Assembly (NCBI RefSeq): GCF_024298965.1
Contig: NZ_CP085193.1
Location: 2,604,001-2,668,000 of the forward strand
Source of the DNA: Streptomyces rapamycinicus NRRL 5491
GTDB taxonomy: Bacteria; Actinomycetota; Actinomycetes; Streptomycetales; Streptomycetaceae
Direction: 5' to 3'
Length of the DNA stretch: 64,000 nt
A program made the position numbers and the translations under genes. This document shows positions 1-10,535 of the stretch, one piece after another (the stretch's first letter is position 1; every line of letters starts with the position of its first letter). The notes under the pieces were generated by a model. That model was given only the letters and a program-made list of their open reading frames with translations. It had not been told where the DNA came from and made no database searches.

Positions 1-1340
1 GCGAAGCCGATCACCGGGAAGAGCGGGGACAGCGGCACCCGGAAGGTCCGGGGCATATCGGGCCGGGTCCGGCGCAGCATGATCACGGCGATGTTGACCA
101 GCGCGAAGGCGAAGAGCGTGCCGATGCTGGTGGCGTCGGCGAGCTGGCCGAGCGGGATCGCGGCGGCGAGGACACCGCAGAAGAGCGAGACGATGACGGT
201 GTTGGCGCGCGGCACCCCGGTCCGGGCGTGGACCGTGGAGAAGACCTTGGGCACCAGCCCGTCCCGGGACATCGCGAAGAGGATTCGGGTCTGCCCGTAG
301 AGCACGGTCAGCACCACGGAGGCGATCGCGATCACCGCGCCGGCCGCCAGCAGCACGGCCCAGAAGCTCTGTCCGGTGACGTTCTTCATGATCGAGGCGA
401 GCGCGGCCTCGGAGCCGGAGAACTTCTTCCAGGGCAGGGCACCCACCGCCACGGCGGCCACCAGGCAGTACAGCGCGGTGACGATGATCAGCGAGAGCAT
501 GATCGCGCGGGGCAGGTCGCGCTGGGGGTTCTTGGCCTCCTCACCGGCCGTGGAGGCGGCGTCGAAGCCGATGTAGGAGAAGAAGAGGGTGGCGCCGGCG
601 GCGCTGACGCCCGCCATGCCCAGCGGCATGAACGGGGTGTAGTTGCCGGCCCGGATACCGGTGAAGGCGACGGCGCAGAAGAGGATCAGCGCCGCGATCT
701 TCACCCCGACCATGATGGCGTTGGCGCGGGCGCTCTCCTTGGCGCCGCCCAGCAGGAACGCCATGGCCAGCAGCACCACGAGCAGCGCGGGCAGATTGAA
801 GATCCCGCCGTCTCCGGGCGGGGCGGCCAGCGCGTCGGGGATGGTGATCCCGAGGGTGCCGTCGAGCAGTTCGTTGAGGTACTCGCCCCAGCCGACGGCC
901 ACGGCCGCCACCGAGACGCCGTACTCCAGGATCAGACACCAGCCGCAGACCCAGGCGATCAGCTCGCCCATGGTGGCGTAGGCGTACGAGTAGGAGGAGC
1001 CGGAGACCGGGATGGTGCCCGCCAGTTCGGCGTACGACAGCGCGGAGAACAGCGCGGTGAGCCCGGCTATGACGAACGACACGATGACCGCGGGGCCCGC
1101 GTCCGGCACCGCCTCGCCGAGCACCACGAAGATGCCGGTGCCCAGGGTGGCACCGATGCTGATCATGGTGAGCTGCCATACGCCCATCGAGCGCCGGAGG
1201 CTTCCGCCCTCGCCCTGGCCGCCCTCGGCGACCAGCCGCTCCACGGGCTTGCGCCGCATCAGCCGGGCGCCCAGCCCGCCGACCGGAGGGTCTGGTTCCG
1301 GTTGCTGGGTGGCGGGCGGTGCTGCGCCGTGCTCCAACAC
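1..1340 (-). CDS. Amino-acid permease of the APC/cationic amino-acid transporter type (3' end beyond window)
   Basis: Integral-membrane amino-acid transporter; the gene runs leftwards out of the window, so about 446 N-terminal codons are seen and the C-terminus is missing. The start is a GTG at 1340 preceded by AAGGAG. After a hydrophilic N-terminus of about 55 residues, the first membrane helix carries IGATLGTGIFVVLGE, the Gly-rich substrate-binding signature of the APC superfamily. It is followed by SYAELAGTIPVSGSSYSYAY and later FFSYIGFDAASTAGEEAKNP, both characteristic of YfnA/CAT-like permeases. Many further hydrophobic segments follow. Substrate is inferred as a cationic or broad amino acid from family membership only. 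It is transcribed divergently from the small gene at 1641. Confidence 0.9.
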   Translation of the reverse strand, partial: MLEHGAAPPATQQPEPDPPVGGLGARLMRRKPVERLVAEGGQGEGGSLRRSMGVWQLTMISIGATLGTGIFVVLGEAVPDAGPAVIVSFVIAGLTALFSALSYAELAGTIPVSGSSYSYAYATMGELIAWVCGWCLILEYGVSVAAVAVGWGEYLNELLDGTLGITIPDALAAPPGDGGIFNLPALLVVLLAMAFLLGGAKESARANAIMVGVKIAALILFCAVAFTGIRAGNYTPFMPLGMAGVSAAGATLFFSYIGFDAASTAGEEAKNPQRDLPRAIMLSLIIVTALYCLVAAVAVGALPWKKFSGSEAALASIMKNVTGQSFWAVLLAAGAVIAIASVVLTVLYGQTRILFAMSRDGLVPKVFSTVHARTGVPRANTVIVSLFCGVLAAAIPLGQLADATSIGTLFAFALVNIAVIMLRRTRPDMPRTFRVPLSPLFPVIGF

Positions 1341-1640
1341 TTGGGTGGCTCCTTAATCGCTGCCATCAGGTGGTGGCGACCGACTGCGGACATACGGGTA
1401 CCCGGGAAGGAAACCCGCAGGTGGGAATCGCCGAGCAGCCGGTCTCCGCCACTCCACGTCAGCGCAAGACCCTATGAGCCGTCCGCCGACGGCCGTAATG
1501 GACCATGGTTGCGCATACGTGTCGCAACGTTGCGCGCGGGGGCGCTCGTCGGTGAATCGTTGCGAAACACTGAGCTTGTCAGCGCGCGTTTCACCCGAAT
1601 GCCGCGATACTGCACCATTTTAGCGGTCGTTGGTGGGGAC
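1341..1640. promoter_or_regulatory. Divergent intergenic region with a 12-bp palindrome and repeated GTTGCG hexamers
   Basis: This 300-bp spacer separates the permease (leftward) from the small gene at 1641 (rightward), so it must hold promoters for both. A perfect palindrome CGCAACGTTGCG lies at 1523-1534, and further GTTGCG copies lie at about 1508 and 1559. The spacing suggests a regulator binding site, but no known operator was matched. No coding sequence is convincing here. Confidence 0.35.
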
Positions 1641-1847
1641 GTGACCACTGACAGTCTGCAACCACCCGATCACTCCCGCCTCGGTGCCGAACCGGTGTTC
1701 CGGCCCCGCGACCAGGGGGGTGACAGCGAGCGCTACCCGCTCGAATACTGCGCGAGAGTGTGGGAGGACTTCATCCGGACGCTGGGCCGGATCGAGGCGG
1801 ACTTCCTCCACCGCTCCGATACCACAGAACCGGGCGTCAAGGCATGA
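1641..1847 (+). CDS. Small hypothetical protein (68 aa) upstream of DUF2637-like gene
   Basis: A short reading frame from GTG 1641 to TGA 1847 encodes a soluble, acidic-to-neutral 68-residue protein with a central segment EYCARVWEDFIRTLGRIEADFLH that could form an amphipathic helix. Its stop overlaps the next start (ATGA), which is the main evidence that it is real, together with G/C-rich third positions. An in-frame ATG at 1600 would add an unlikely N-terminus. The ribosome-binding site (GTGGGG) is weak. I do not recognise a family; a companion of the membrane protein that follows is an inference from coupling only. Confidence 0.55.
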   Translation: MTTDSLQPPDHSRLGAEPVFRPRDQGGDSERYPLEYCARVWEDFIRTLGRIEADFLHRSDTTEPGVKA

Positions 1848-2611
1848 CCTACACCGAGCCGAGGCCGGGCGGCTACGGGCCCCCTCCCACCGGCCACCGG
1901 CCCGCCCCCGCACCCCCTCCCGGGGACCGGTTCGAGGTGGCAGCCGATTATGAGATGAATCCTTTCCCCCTGCCCGACCCGGAGACCATCGAGGGCCGCT
2001 GGGACCTGGAGGGGGACCTGGCCCGGCTGCTCCAGACGTCCTCCGCCGAGGAGGCGGTGCACACCACCGGCCCCATCGGACCACCGGTCACCCCCCTGCG
2101 AGCCCCCGCCCCCGCCCATGTGCGGGGGCGCGGCAAGCGCCGCCGGGTCCGCTTCCGGCTGCCGACGATGCCGTGGCTGCATGTGATCAGCCTGATCTTC
2201 GCGGCGGTCACCACGGTCATCGTCGCCATGCTGAGCGTCCTCGGCGGCATGATCTCCTACCGCCCGCTGCGCTATCTGGCCTCCCCGAGCACCACGGAGT
2301 CCATGGCGGCGTGGTGGCCCCTGCTGGTCTACGGACCCTGGCTGGTCGCCTCGCTGTCGGTGCTGCGGGCCGCCCTGCACCGGCGGGGCGCGGCGCACTC
2401 ATGGGGCGTGGTGGTGCTCTTCTCCACCATCGCGGTGTTCCTGTGCGTGGCCCACGCCCCGAGGAACGCGCCCAGCATCGCCGTGGCCGGCCTTCCCCCG
2501 GTCGCCGCGCTGGTCTCGTTCCACCAGTTGGTGCGGCAGATCACCCTCACCAGCCCGCCACGCCACGCACTGCCCCGCACCCGGGGTGAGCAGCGTGGAA
2601 TGGCGAGATGA
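1844..2611 (+). CDS. DUF2637-like membrane protein (255 aa)
   Basis: Predicted membrane protein of unknown function. The first about 110 residues are Pro/Gly-rich and hydrophilic. A basic RGRGKRRRVRF patch then leads into four hydrophobic segments: about 112-135 (VISLIFAAVTTVIVAMLSVLGGM), 152-175 (PLLVYGPWLVASLSVLRAAL), 183-200 and 205-222. The four-helix layout with basic entry resembles the DUF2637/SpdB-like proteins common in Streptomyces, some of which are tied to mobile elements. This assignment is from pattern, not from a search. It is translationally coupled to the preceding 68-aa gene through ATGA and is followed by a good intrinsic terminator. Confidence 0.65.
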   Translation: MTYTEPRPGGYGPPPTGHRPAPAPPPGDRFEVAADYEMNPFPLPDPETIEGRWDLEGDLARLLQTSSAEEAVHTTGPIGPPVTPLRAPAPAHVRGRGKRRRVRFRLPTMPWLHVISLIFAAVTTVIVAMLSVLGGMISYRPLRYLASPSTTESMAAWWPLLVYGPWLVASLSVLRAALHRRGAAHSWGVVVLFSTIAVFLCVAHAPRNAPSIAVAGLPPVAALVSFHQLVRQITLTSPPRHALPRTRGEQRGMAR

Positions 2612-2631
2612 GCCACCGTCGCACCACACCA

Positions 2632-2668
2632 CCACAGCCCCACTCACCCGAGCCGAGTGGGGCTGTGG
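2632..2668 (+). terminator. Intrinsic terminator after the DUF2637-like gene
   Basis: A perfect 14-bp stem (CCACAGCCCCACTC at 2632-2645 with its complement at 2655-2668) has a 9-nt loop and is followed by CGCCCCTTTTT, a classical intrinsic terminator placed 20 bp after the stop codon. Confidence 0.8.
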
Positions 2669-2684
2669 CGCCCCTTTTTGAGGA

Positions 2685-2721
2685 CTCGGTTCTCCCCCGG
2701 CTACCGCTGGGAGGTACCCCC
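2685..2721 (+). repeat. Dispersed repeat A, copy 1
   Basis: The sequence reads CTCGGTTCTCCCCC then GGCTACCGCTGGGAGGT then ACCCC. The same roughly 37-bp sequence recurs at 2881-2910 (shorter), 18996-19033 and, inverted, at 38975-39013, always just outside coding regions. It contains an imperfect dyad and is probably an intergenic repeat that is transcribed as a hairpin. Confidence 0.75.
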
Positions 2722-2761
2722 TGCCGGAAGACCCAAGCCCCCGGATCGAACCGCTGAGGGT

Positions 2762-2951
2762 TAGGGGGCTTCTGATGGATCTCCGCGGCGTCGCGACGCC
2801 CGGCACGCCCTCTCGCCGCACCGGACAAAACCCCTAGTAGCTCCGCTACGAGGACTTCCGCCCGGCACACCGAGAGCACGCTCCCCCAGCTACCGCTGGG
2901 AGGTGCCCCCTGACGCCGCTCCTTCCTCCACGGAGATCCATCAGAAGCCCC

Positions 2952-2954
<3 letters not shown>
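2762..2954. repeat. 193-bp element bounded by 24-bp perfect inverted repeats (MITE-like)
   Basis: The left end at 2762-2785 (starts TAGGGGGCTTCTGATGG) is the exact reverse complement of the right end at 2931-2954. The 145 bp between them code for nothing convincing and contain a second copy of dispersed repeat A (2881-2910). The right arm and the bases before it share the stretch CTGACGCCGCTCCTTCCTCC and GGAGATCC with the hairpin at 40186-40239, so it belongs to a repeated family. The last three bases of the right arm provide the stop codon of guaB1. A miniature inverted-repeat element is the best description; no target-site duplication is evident. Confidence 0.6.
2881..2910 (+). repeat. Dispersed repeat A, copy 2 (inside the inverted-repeat element)
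   Basis: Shares CTCCCCC, GCTACCGCTGGGAGGT and GCCCCC with copies 1 and 4; it lacks the upstream CTCGGTT part. Confidence 0.7.
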
Positions 2955-4869
<1,915 letters not shown>

Positions 4870-5025
4870 ATGTCTGTTGCCGTACCGGCCGAGTCGGCCA
4901 TGGAGATGTCGGAGTTCGACCTGGACGTGCGTGTCGAGCTCGACGAGCCGACGGCCGCGCAGGGCGCCGCCTCCTATCCCACGGTGTCCATCCTCGCGTG
5001 CACCGTCGTCCCGCCCTGTGGCTGA
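4870..5025 (+). CDS. Class I lanthipeptide precursor peptide (51 aa)
   Basis: Ribosomally made substrate for the LanB/LanC pair that follows. ATG 4870 has an AAGGAG site 8 nt upstream. The leader carries EFDLDVRVELDEP, an F-x-L-D box like the FNLD box of nisin-type and the FxLD box of actinobacterial class I leaders, the LanB recognition signal. The C-terminal part ends SYPTVSILACTVVPPCG, with two Cys (44 and 50) and Ser/Thr at 35, 38, 40 and 45. A Ser40-to-Cys44 ring would have the same spacing as ring A of nisin, and Thr45-to-Cys50 could close a second, larger ring; ring pattern and cleavage site are inference. The short two-Cys core is not one I recognise. A 16-bp hairpin separates it from lanB. 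Confidence 0.85.
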   Translation: MSVAVPAESAMEMSEFDLDVRVELDEPTAAQGAASYPTVSILACTVVPPCG

Positions 5026-5034
5026 TCAGTAGGA

Positions 5035-5072
5035 CCGTACGGGGTCCGGGCCGGTGCCCGGACCCCGTACGG
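5035..5072 (+). terminator. 16-bp hairpin between precursor gene and lanB (probable partial terminator)
   Basis: CCGTACGGGGTCCGGG (5035-5050) pairs perfectly with 5057-5072 around a 6-nt loop. It lies 9 bp after the precursor stop and has no T-run. Such read-through hairpins commonly lower expression of modifying enzymes relative to the precursor; that role here is inferred from position. Confidence 0.6.
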
Positions 5073-5128
5073 CTCGCCGACAGCGGAAATGCCCGGCGGT
5101 GCCGGGCGTGGACGGGAGAGACGACACC

Positions 5129-8100
5129 ATGTCCGGAGACCACGCGATGTTCCAGGCGGAGCCCACCGGGATGCTCCGTGTCCCGCTCCTCCCCCGCTCG
5201 GCCACCGGGACCCGCGCACACATCGACCCGCGCGACCGCGAACAGGTCCGCCGGTACATCGACGCGCTCCTCTCCGACGGACGGGTCGAGGAGGCCCTCG
5301 CCGTCTCCAGCCCCTCACTGCACCGGACCGTCGAGGCGCTGCGCGCCGGCGCGCCGATGAAACCCGGCGCACTGCGCAAGCTCACGCTCTCGGCGACGCG
5401 CTACGTCCTGCGGGGCGCCAGCCGCGCCACCCCCTTCGGACTCCTGGCGGGCGTCGCCCCGGTGTCCTTCGGCGAGGCGGGCTGCCGGATCCGGATGGGC
5501 ACCCGGCACGGCAAGGCGGTGCGCCCGGACGGAGGCTGGCTGACCGGCGTGCTCACCGCCTGGGAGGGCGACCTCGAGGTTCTGCGGGCGCTGCGCGTCG
5601 TGGCGAACGACCTGGGCTTCGCACGCGGACAGCGCTGGGTGCTCCCCTGCGGCTACGACGCGAAGGACCCGGCCGACGCCGAGGAGCCGGCCACCGGCGA
5701 ACGGCGGCGTGCGGGGCGGAGCGCCCAGGAGATCTCCGTACGCCACACCGCGGCCGTGAAGACCATCCTCGCCGCCACCCGGCACCCCCGCCCGGCCGGG
5801 GGACTGCTGAAGATCCTCGACGAGACGTACCCGAACGTCCCCGCGTCCGCCAAGGAGGGGCTTCTCGTCGAGCTCGTCCGCCAGGGCTTCCTCCTCACCG
5901 AGCTGCGCCCCCGCTCAGCGAGACCGACCCGCTGCGGTACGCGGTGGAAGTCCTCAAGGCCGTGGGCCGGACCGACAAGGCGCGCGAACTGGCCGCCGTC
6001 GGCGACCTATTGGAGGAGTACGGCGCGGAACGCCTCGGCGCCGGGCTCGGCCGCTGGCAGGCGGCCCTGGACACGATGGGCGGCCTGCGCGCCGATGACC
6101 GGCCGATCCAGGTCGACATGCGGCTGGACGCCGAAGTCACCCTGGACCGGGAGGTTTTGCGGGAGGCGGAGCGCGCGGCCACGGCGCTGTGTCTCGCCGC
6201 ACCCGGCACCGTGCCGACGCCCGAACTCCGGGAGTACCGTGACGCGTTCGTCGAACGCTATGGCACCGACCGGGCCGTGCCGCTCGCCGACGTCCTCGAC
6301 CCGCACACCGGCCTGGGCCCGCCCGCCGGGTACGACCACCCCAGAAGCGAGCGGAGCACGGCGGGACCCGGTGAGCCGAGCGAACGCGACCGGGCCCGGA
6401 ACGATTTCCTGGCCGAGCTGGCGCTCACGGCGATCGCGTCGGGTGACCGCGAGGTGGAGCTCGACGACGCGGCGCTCGACCGGCTGCGCGGCTCCGGAGC
6501 ACCGCCCCCGGCCGCGCTGGAGCTCTGCGCCCATCTGACCGCCCCCTCGCGGCGGTCCCTCGAAGAGGGCGACTTCGCGCTCGTGCTCTCCCCGTCGACG
6601 GGATCGCCGGCGCCGGGCGCGCTCTTCGGCCGGTTCGCCTACCTCCTCGACGACGTGGAGGCGGTGGGCGAGTTGGCGCGCCGCTCAGCCGCCGACTCGG
6701 CCCGGGACGGCGCGCTCCAGGCACACCTGGACTTTCTGCCCCTGAGCGGGCGCGACGCCAACGTGGCCCGCGTCCGGGCGTTCTGGAGCGAGCGCGTCGC
6801 GGTGGGCTGCTTCGCGGACCGCGCCTCGCCCGCCGTACGGGGAATGGGCGATCTCGCACTGGCCGCCGACCTCGACCGGCTGTATCTCGTGGACGCCTCG
6901 ACCGGGCAGGAGATCAACCCCCGGGTTCCGACCATGCTCGACCCGCGGCGCGCCCCCGCGGCGGTCCGTCTGCTGCGCGAGCTGCCGGCGATGGGAAGCC
7001 GGCCCTCGTGCGTGTGGACATGGGGGCGCGTCTCCACACTCCCCCATCTGCCCCGCGTCCGGTTCGGCAGGACGGTCCTCGCCCCCGCCCGATGGCGGCT
7101 GACCGACCCCGGCCTGTTCGACTCCGCCCTCTCGGACGCGGAGTGGGAGCGCCACCTGGACGGCTGGCGGGCGCGCTGGAACGTGCCCGACCGGGTCGCC
7201 GTCGGCGGGGGCGACCACCGGGTGGAGATCGACCTGACCGCCCCGCTCCACCGCATGGTGCTGCGCCGCGAGCTCCGCCGGGGCAAGGACGTGACGGCGT
7301 ACGAGACGCCCGAGGACGCGGGACGGGGTGACGGCTGGCTCGCCACCGACTCGGGGGCGTTCAGCAGCGAACTGGTGATTCCGCTGCTGCCCGCCCGCCC
7401 GGCGCCCGGCGAGCCCCCGGCCGTCCGGGCTCCGGCGCGGCGGATCCGCCCGGTCGGTCCGCCCGTCCCGCGGCACAGCCGCGCGTGGCTCTACGGCAAG
7501 CTCTACGCCTGCGCCAACCGCCAGGACGAGGTGCTGACCGAGCACCTGCCCCGGCTGCTGGCGGCCCTGCCGCCCGCCGTGGACCGCTGGTTCTTCATCC
7601 GCTACGCCGATCCGGCCGGCGCGCATCTGCGGCTGCGGTTCCACGGCGACCCCGCCACGCTCCACGGCGAGCTGCTGCCGGGCGTCCTGGACTGGGTCGA
7701 GCAGCTGCGCGACCTGCGGCTGGCCGGGGCGTTCGTCATCGACGGCTATGAGCCCGAAAGCCACCGCTATGGCGGCCCCGAGGCCATCGAGGCCGCCGAG
7801 ACGGTCTTCCACCAGGACAGCGTGGCCGTCCTCGAACAGCTGCGCCTCCGGGCGGCGGGCGCGGTCACCGTCGAACCGCGGCTGCTCGCCGCCGCCAACT
7901 ACCTCGATCTCGTCCGCCAGGTCCACGGTGACCGGTGGACCGACTGGTACCTGCGCAACCCGCGGGACGAGGAGCACCAGGCCTACTTCCGGGAAGGGCG
8001 CACGGCGGCGCTTCGTCTGCTGGACGGCGGGCTCCGGGCCGCGTTCCCCGCCGAAGGCGCTGCCGCCGTGCTCGGCGCCCTCGACGCCAGGGCGGCCGCC

Positions 8101-8268
8101 ATGCGTGCCTATGCCTCCGTAGCCGCCGACGGATCGGTGCTGGCGAGTGTCTTACATATGCACCACAACCGGCTCATCGGCACCTCACACACCTCCGAAG
8201 CCCGTTCGCTGGCGGTGGCGCGCGGCCTGGCCCAGGCCGAACACGGACGGCGGAGGCACCTCGGATGA
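5129..8268 (+). pseudogene. LanB-type lanthipeptide dehydratase, frameshifted
   Basis: Class I dehydratase that would use glutamyl-tRNA to convert Ser/Thr of the precursor to Dha/Dhb. Start ATG 5129 has GGGAGAG upstream. The frame opened there encodes the beginning of the N-terminal glutamylation domain (LSATRYVLRGASRATPFGLLAGVAPV is a typical LanB stretch), then leaves the family sequence at a C run (CCCCC, 5908-5912). From there homology continues in another frame (SETDPLRYAVEVL) to TGA 8268. One extra C restores a single 1046-residue protein, normal for full-length LanB. The C-terminal elimination domain is intact (SRAWLYGKLYACANRQDEVL, then VDRWFFIRYADPAGAHLRLRFHG). A TTA Leu codon lies at 8152-8154. 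Either a sequencing error in a homopolymer or a genuine inactivating or phase-variable slip. It overlaps lanC by ATGA. Confidence 0.85.
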
Positions 8269-9572
8269 CGGCGGCACCAGCCGGGCGGTGGGACCCCGAA
8301 GCGGTGGCGGCCGAGATCGCCGCCCGCATCCGCGACCGCGCCACCGGTGCCGACACCGGCACCGGCACCGGGGACTCCGCCGCTGCCGGGCTCGGCATGG
8401 GTGCCTCGGGAGCGGCGCTGTTGCTCAGTGAGCTGAGCAAGGGCGACCCGGGCTCGCGCACGACCGTCCACGCCCTGCTGGCGGCGGAGGCCGGGATCGC
8501 CGGTGCCAAGGGTTCCGGGCTGATCACGGGCCTGGCCGGGCTCGGCTTCGCCGCCAAGCACGCCGCCCGCACGCCCCGGGACTACGCCACCGTGCGGGAC
8601 CGGGTGGACGCGGCCCTGCGGCATCGCCTCGGCAAAGCCCTCGACGCCGAGTACGGCCGGATGGAATCGGGTGTCCCCGGAGCGGACCGGGAAAAGTTCG
8701 ACGTCGTCTCCGGTGTGACCGGCCTCGGCCGGTACTTCCTCGCCGAACCGTCCGACCCCGCGGCCGTCCGGGACGTACTGCGCCACCTCGTCACCCTCAC
8801 CGAACCCGTCAAGGCCGGGGCCGGACCGCTGCCCGGCTGGTTCAGCCCCCCGTGGCCCGCCGCGGTGGACCCGCGGCGGCGGGAGTGGGTGCTCGACCTG
8901 GGCCTCGCCCATGGCGCCGCCGGGCCGCTGGCGCTGCTGTCACTGTGCTGGACGCGCGGACTGCGCGTCCCCGGCCATGACACGGCCATCCGCCGCATCG
9001 CCCAGTGGCTCATGAGCTGGCGCCAGGAGGACCCGGACGCGGGCCCGGGATGGCCCGGTACGGTCTCCGCCGGCCAGGAGCTGGTCCCCGCCCGGCCCGC
9101 CCTGGAACCGGGCCGCCCGAGCTGGTGCTACGGCACGCCGGGAATCGCCCGCGCGCTACACCTCGCCGGGGTCGCGCTGGGCGAGGACGCGTGGGCGCAC
9201 ACCGCGGCGCAGGCGATGAGGGCGGTCTTCGCCGGCCCCGACGGACCGCGGGGGCTGGACGACCCCGGGCTGTGCCACGGCCTCGCCGGGCTGGCCCGGA
9301 TCACCGGTCGCATGGCCGACGAGCTGGACGATCCCTCGCTCGCCGCACGGGCGGACGAACTCGCGGAGCAGCTGTGCGCCCGCTTCGACCCCGATTCGGC
9401 CTTCGGCTTCCCCACCGCGCCGGTGCCATCGCACCGGCCGGAGCCGCTGGACGCGCCGACCTTCCTGGAGGGCGCGGCGGGCGTCGCCCTCGTCCTGCTC
9501 GGCCGGAGCACGCCGCCCGCCGGAACCGCCGACGGTGATCTGCCCTGGGACGCGGCCCTGCTTCTGGCGTGA
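8265..9572 (+). CDS. LanC-type lanthionine cyclase (435 aa)
   Basis: Zinc enzyme that adds Cys thiols to dehydrated residues to form thioether rings in the precursor at 4870. The alpha-toroid repeats show as Gly-rich motifs: AGLGMGASGAALLL (about 41-54), GLITGLAGLGFAAKH (85-99), DLGLAHGAAGPLALL (211-225), WCYGTPGIARAL (287-298) and GLCHGLAGLARI (335-346). The three zinc ligands are present as Cys288 and the adjacent Cys337-His338, and the catalytic-region His216 is conserved. It is coupled to lanB by a 4-bp ATGA overlap. No TTA codon or frame defect was seen in it. Downstream there is no LanT, LanP or immunity gene, only gene remnants, so export and leader removal must be done from elsewhere if the locus works. 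Confidence 0.9.
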   Translation: MTAAPAGRWDPEAVAAEIAARIRDRATGADTGTGTGDSAAAGLGMGASGAALLLSELSKGDPGSRTTVHALLAAEAGIAGAKGSGLITGLAGLGFAAKHAARTPRDYATVRDRVDAALRHRLGKALDAEYGRMESGVPGADREKFDVVSGVTGLGRYFLAEPSDPAAVRDVLRHLVTLTEPVKAGAGPLPGWFSPPWPAAVDPRRREWVLDLGLAHGAAGPLALLSLCWTRGLRVPGHDTAIRRIAQWLMSWRQEDPDAGPGWPGTVSAGQELVPARPALEPGRPSWCYGTPGIARALHLAGVALGEDAWAHTAAQAMRAVFAGPDGPRGLDDPGLCHGLAGLARITGRMADELDDPSLAARADELAEQLCARFDPDSAFGFPTAPVPSHRPEPLDAPTFLEGAAGVALVLLGRSTPPAGTADGDLPWDAALLLA

Positions 9573-9629
9573 TCCGGCGGGCCGCCTCCCTCCCAGGGTC
9601 CTTCCGACGCACCTCGAACCTCTGTCGAG

Positions 9630-9728
9630 TCAGGAAAACGCGAAGACTTCCTTGTCCGTCCCGACTCGATCCTCGTCGATTTCGATTCCGAATCCCGGGC
9701 GGGTGGGCAGCGGGATCGCGCCGCCCGC
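9630..9728 (-). pseudogene. C-terminal remnant of a mandelate racemase/enolase-superfamily dehydratase
   Basis: On the minus strand 32 codons ending at TGA 9630-9632 read GGAIPLPTRPGFGIEIDEDR before a short tail. This Pro-Gly-x-Gly-x-E-I/L-D-E pattern is the usual last strand of sugar-acid dehydratases of the mandelate racemase group. Nothing upstream belongs to such an enzyme: the frame switches directly to lactate-permease sequence near 9725. The catalytic barrel is gone, so no function is expected. The identification rests on a short motif and is moderate. Confidence 0.5.
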
Positions 9729-10533
9729 CGTAGGCCCGCAGCGCCGAGCGGGCGCTGATCCGCAGCATCATCGCGACGACGACGCCCGCGATGAGCAGCA
9801 CGGTCCCGGGGGTGGCGAGCCAGTCGAACTCGTAGGTCGCGAGCGCCACCGGCTCGCCCTGTGGTGTCCGCACCGCGAGCCCGGGCCATTCGAAGGTCAA
9901 CGTGGCAGCCTTCAGCGCGTCCTTGACACTCGGGACCACGGACAGGGTGAACAGCCCGATGATCACCAGGTAGGGCGCGAAGGCACGGAAGACGTCGACG
10001 CGGGACGGAGCGGTGAGAACGCCGGTCGCGCCGGTGCCAGTTGGTGTCAGGGCTCCGCCACCGGGCGCCTCGACATCGGCGCGGGCCGAGTGTTCCGAGC
10101 GGCGCGGTTGCCAGAACCGAGTCAAGAGCAGAACGGATCCGGCCGAGGCCAATGCCGCGACTATGTCCACGAGTTGGATCGGGCCGAAGGTCGCGACCGC
10201 GTACTGCGGGACGGCGAACGACACACCGGCCACCGCCGCCGCGGGCCACACCTCGCGCACCCCCCGGGCGCCGTCGAGCACCACGAGCAGCAGCATCGGG
10301 ACGAAGAGTGCGAGCACCGGAACGAGGTGGGCGGTGGCCTCACTCAGCGTGTCCGTCGGAATCCCGGTGACCTGGCCGAGCGTAATGATCGGCAGTCCGA
10401 CACCGCCCCACGCCACCGGCACGGTGTTCGCGATCATCGAAACCGTCACCGCCCGCATGGCCGGCAGTCCGAGCGCCACCAGCATCACCGAACAGATCGC
10501 CACCGGCGCCCCGAAGCCGGCCAGCGCCTCCAC
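9722..10533 (-). pseudogene. Internal fragment of an L-lactate permease (LctP/LldP family)
   Basis: About 270 codons of membrane protein with the family motif EALAGFGAPVAICSVMLVALG at the very start, then VSMIANTVPVAWGGVGLPII and several hydrophobic helices including PYLVIIGLFTLSVVPSVK and the lactate-permease-like TYEFDWLATPGTVLLIAG. Family members are about 550 residues; here roughly 120-150 residues are missing from each end, including the start. The left end runs out of homology at RISARSALRAYGG and the right end at 10533. Lactate/H+ symport is the family role, but this copy cannot be functional. Confidence 0.75.
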
Positions 10534-10535
10534 CG

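Noticed and set aside
228..1640. Long plus-strand open frame opposite the permease
   Set aside because: Its sequence is a low-complexity Gly/His/Asp shadow; only its last 68 codons (from 1641) are supported, by coupling to the next gene.
5089..5910. Open frame continuing upstream of the lanB frameshift in the downstream frame
   Set aside because: It encodes Arg/Pro/Gly-rich antisensical sequence with no LanB similarity; family sequence lies in the other frame from ATG 5129.
9301..9720. Extension of the lactate permease frame into lanC antisense
   Set aside because: After RAYGG the sequence loses membrane character and runs antisense to lanC; the homology stops near 9722.
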